Shown here: piece by piece, positions 46,101 to 46,722 of the stretch
How the letters are laid out: the number at the start of each line of letters is the position of its first letter
How positions within the stretch are numbered: position 1 is the stretch's first letter
Origin: Candidatus Kaiserbacteria bacterium
Lineage (GTDB): Bacteria > Patescibacteriota > Minisyncoccia > Phycocordibacterales > UBA2100
DNA length: 46,722 nt
Direction: 5' to 3'
Assembly (NCBI GenBank): GCA_016867375.1
Contig: VGJQ01000004.1
Location: 1 to 46,722 of the forward strand
Position numbers and translations under genes: made by a program
Notes under the pieces: generated by a model
Seen by the model: only the letters and a program-made list of their open reading frames with translations
What the model was told of the DNA's origin: nothing
Database searches by the model: none

Positions 46101-46722
46101 TTATTTCATTTTTTCTATAACACGAAGCTTGGCGCTGCGGGCGCGTGGATTGTGTGCGAGCTCTTCGGGAGTCGGTACAATGGGCTTTTTGGTGATTCGC
46201 CTTCCCGTCTTTGCTTTTTCCCATTCCACGAAGGTCTGCTTGACGATGCGATCTTCGATACTATGGAAGGTAATGACAGCGATGCGTCCGCCGGGGGCGA
46301 GCATCTGATAGGCGCTTGCGATACCCTCTTGCAAGCTGCCGAGCTCGTCGTTGACGGCGATGCGCAGGGCCTGGAAGGTCTTGGTGGCGGGATGGATGCG
46401 CCCGTAGCGGTATACGCTTGGTACGCATGCTTTGATCACTTCCCCGAGATCGCGTGCGGTCTCAAACGGCTTTTGGTCACGCCTCTCTACGATCGCGGCG
46501 GCGATGCGGCGGGCGTATCGTTCTTCTCCCCATCCTGCGATGATGTCGATGAGAGATTGTTCTTCCCATTCGTTGACGATCTCGCGGGCGGTGAGTGTCT
46601 CGGACGTGATGTCTTTGACGTAGGTCATGAGGAGTGGCTCGTCGCTCAAGAATGAGAATCCCCTGCCGGCGGATAACTGGTATCCGCTCCAGCCGAGATC
46701 GAAGAGCGCTTTGTCGATTCGA
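46101..46722 (-). CDS. rsmH: 16S rRNA m4C1402 methyltransferase (partial, 5' end beyond the window)
   Basis: The 3' 207 codons are in the window. The reading frame continues to the edge: RIDKALFDLGWSGYQLSAGR followed by GFSFLSDEPLLMTY, matching the D-LG-SS-Q-GFSF pattern of RsmH. Further on are IHPATKTFQALRIAVNDELG and GGRIAVITFHSIEDRIVKQ, both diagnostic. It methylates N4 of C1402 in 16S rRNA and commonly heads the division cluster before ftsL and ftsI, as here. The methionine-like TTG at 46649 is internal, not the start. Confidence 0.93.
   Translation of the reverse strand, partial: RIDKALFDLGWSGYQLSAGRGFSFLSDEPLLMTYVKDITSETLTAREIVNEWEEQSLIDIIAGWGEERYARRIAAAIVERRDQKPFETARDLGEVIKACVPSVYRYGRIHPATKTFQALRIAVNDELGSLQEGIASAYQMLAPGGRIAVITFHSIEDRIVKQTFVEWEKAKTGRRITKKPIVPTPEELAHNPRARSAKLRVIEKMK

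Overview
The window looks like a chromosomal segment of a Candidate Phyla Radiation (Patescibacteria) bacterium, most likely Parcubacteria. This rests on shortened housekeeping proteins: ThrRS without a TGS domain, PheS without the N-terminal coiled coil, PheT without the inserted tRNA-binding OB domain, an 84-aa ATP synthase epsilon and a 193-aa EF-Ts. Many small membrane or secreted proteins of unknown family, an Ig-like/IPYTG surface protein and a sortase fit the same picture. TGA, TAA and TAG all end genes, so the standard bacterial code is used. No virus, plasmid or CRISPR signature was seen. || Layout. 0.1-1.8 kb: thrS. 2-10 kb: an accessory cell-surface zone with a repeat-rich IPYTG surface protein, an SPFH protein, several short membrane proteins, a sortase and a CARDB protein. 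9.7-11 kb: a secreted trypsin-like protease. 11.2-13.3 kb: gyrB. 13.4-15.1 kb: a small secreted protein and two tandem 193-aa membrane paralogues. 15.2-18.2 kb: a pheS-DNPH1-pheT operon with a nucleotide hydrolase gene lodged between the synthetase subunits. 18.5-20.6 kb: a GT2 glycosyltransferase and a membrane thioredoxin-like protein. 21-23.2 kb: rpsB-tsf-membrane protein-tRNA-Thr. 23.3-28.2 kb: a DNA-binding-like protein, a VanZ-like protein, prfA, bL31, a coiled-coil lytic transglycosylase and an RNHCP protein. 28.3-35.9 kb: F-type ATP synthase, with atpB as a separate unit and two foreign-looking genes inside the rest. 36-42.5 kb: FAS1 protein, AdoMet-decarboxylase-like protein, zincin, guaB, GNAT, tRNA-Glu with an overlapping GIY-YIG gene, and DUF1653. 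42.5 kb to the end: murF-ftsI-ftsL-like-rsmH, a division and cell-wall cluster that runs off the window. || Gene expression appears to follow two styles. Many housekeeping genes have a -10 box only 6-8 nt before the ATG and no Shine-Dalgarno, which predicts leaderless mRNAs. Many short accessory membrane proteins instead have TTGACA-type promoters, a real 5' leader and a strong GGAGG. || The most unusual content is repeat DNA. (1) Short near-perfect palindromes with a single-base centre, often 29 nt long (14-1-14) and often centred on GTC-N-GAC, lie in spacers and also in frame inside pheS, pheT, atpG and atpD; related palindromic sequence also sits in gyrB. (2) A ~95-nt repeat in four copies (18.3-26.4 kb) can fold into two conserved hairpins. 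(3) TAGTGATTAG/TAGTGGCTA repeats sit directly before several start codons, mainly in the ATP synthase operon. (4) Genes of more A/T-rich composition are inserted between operon genes.
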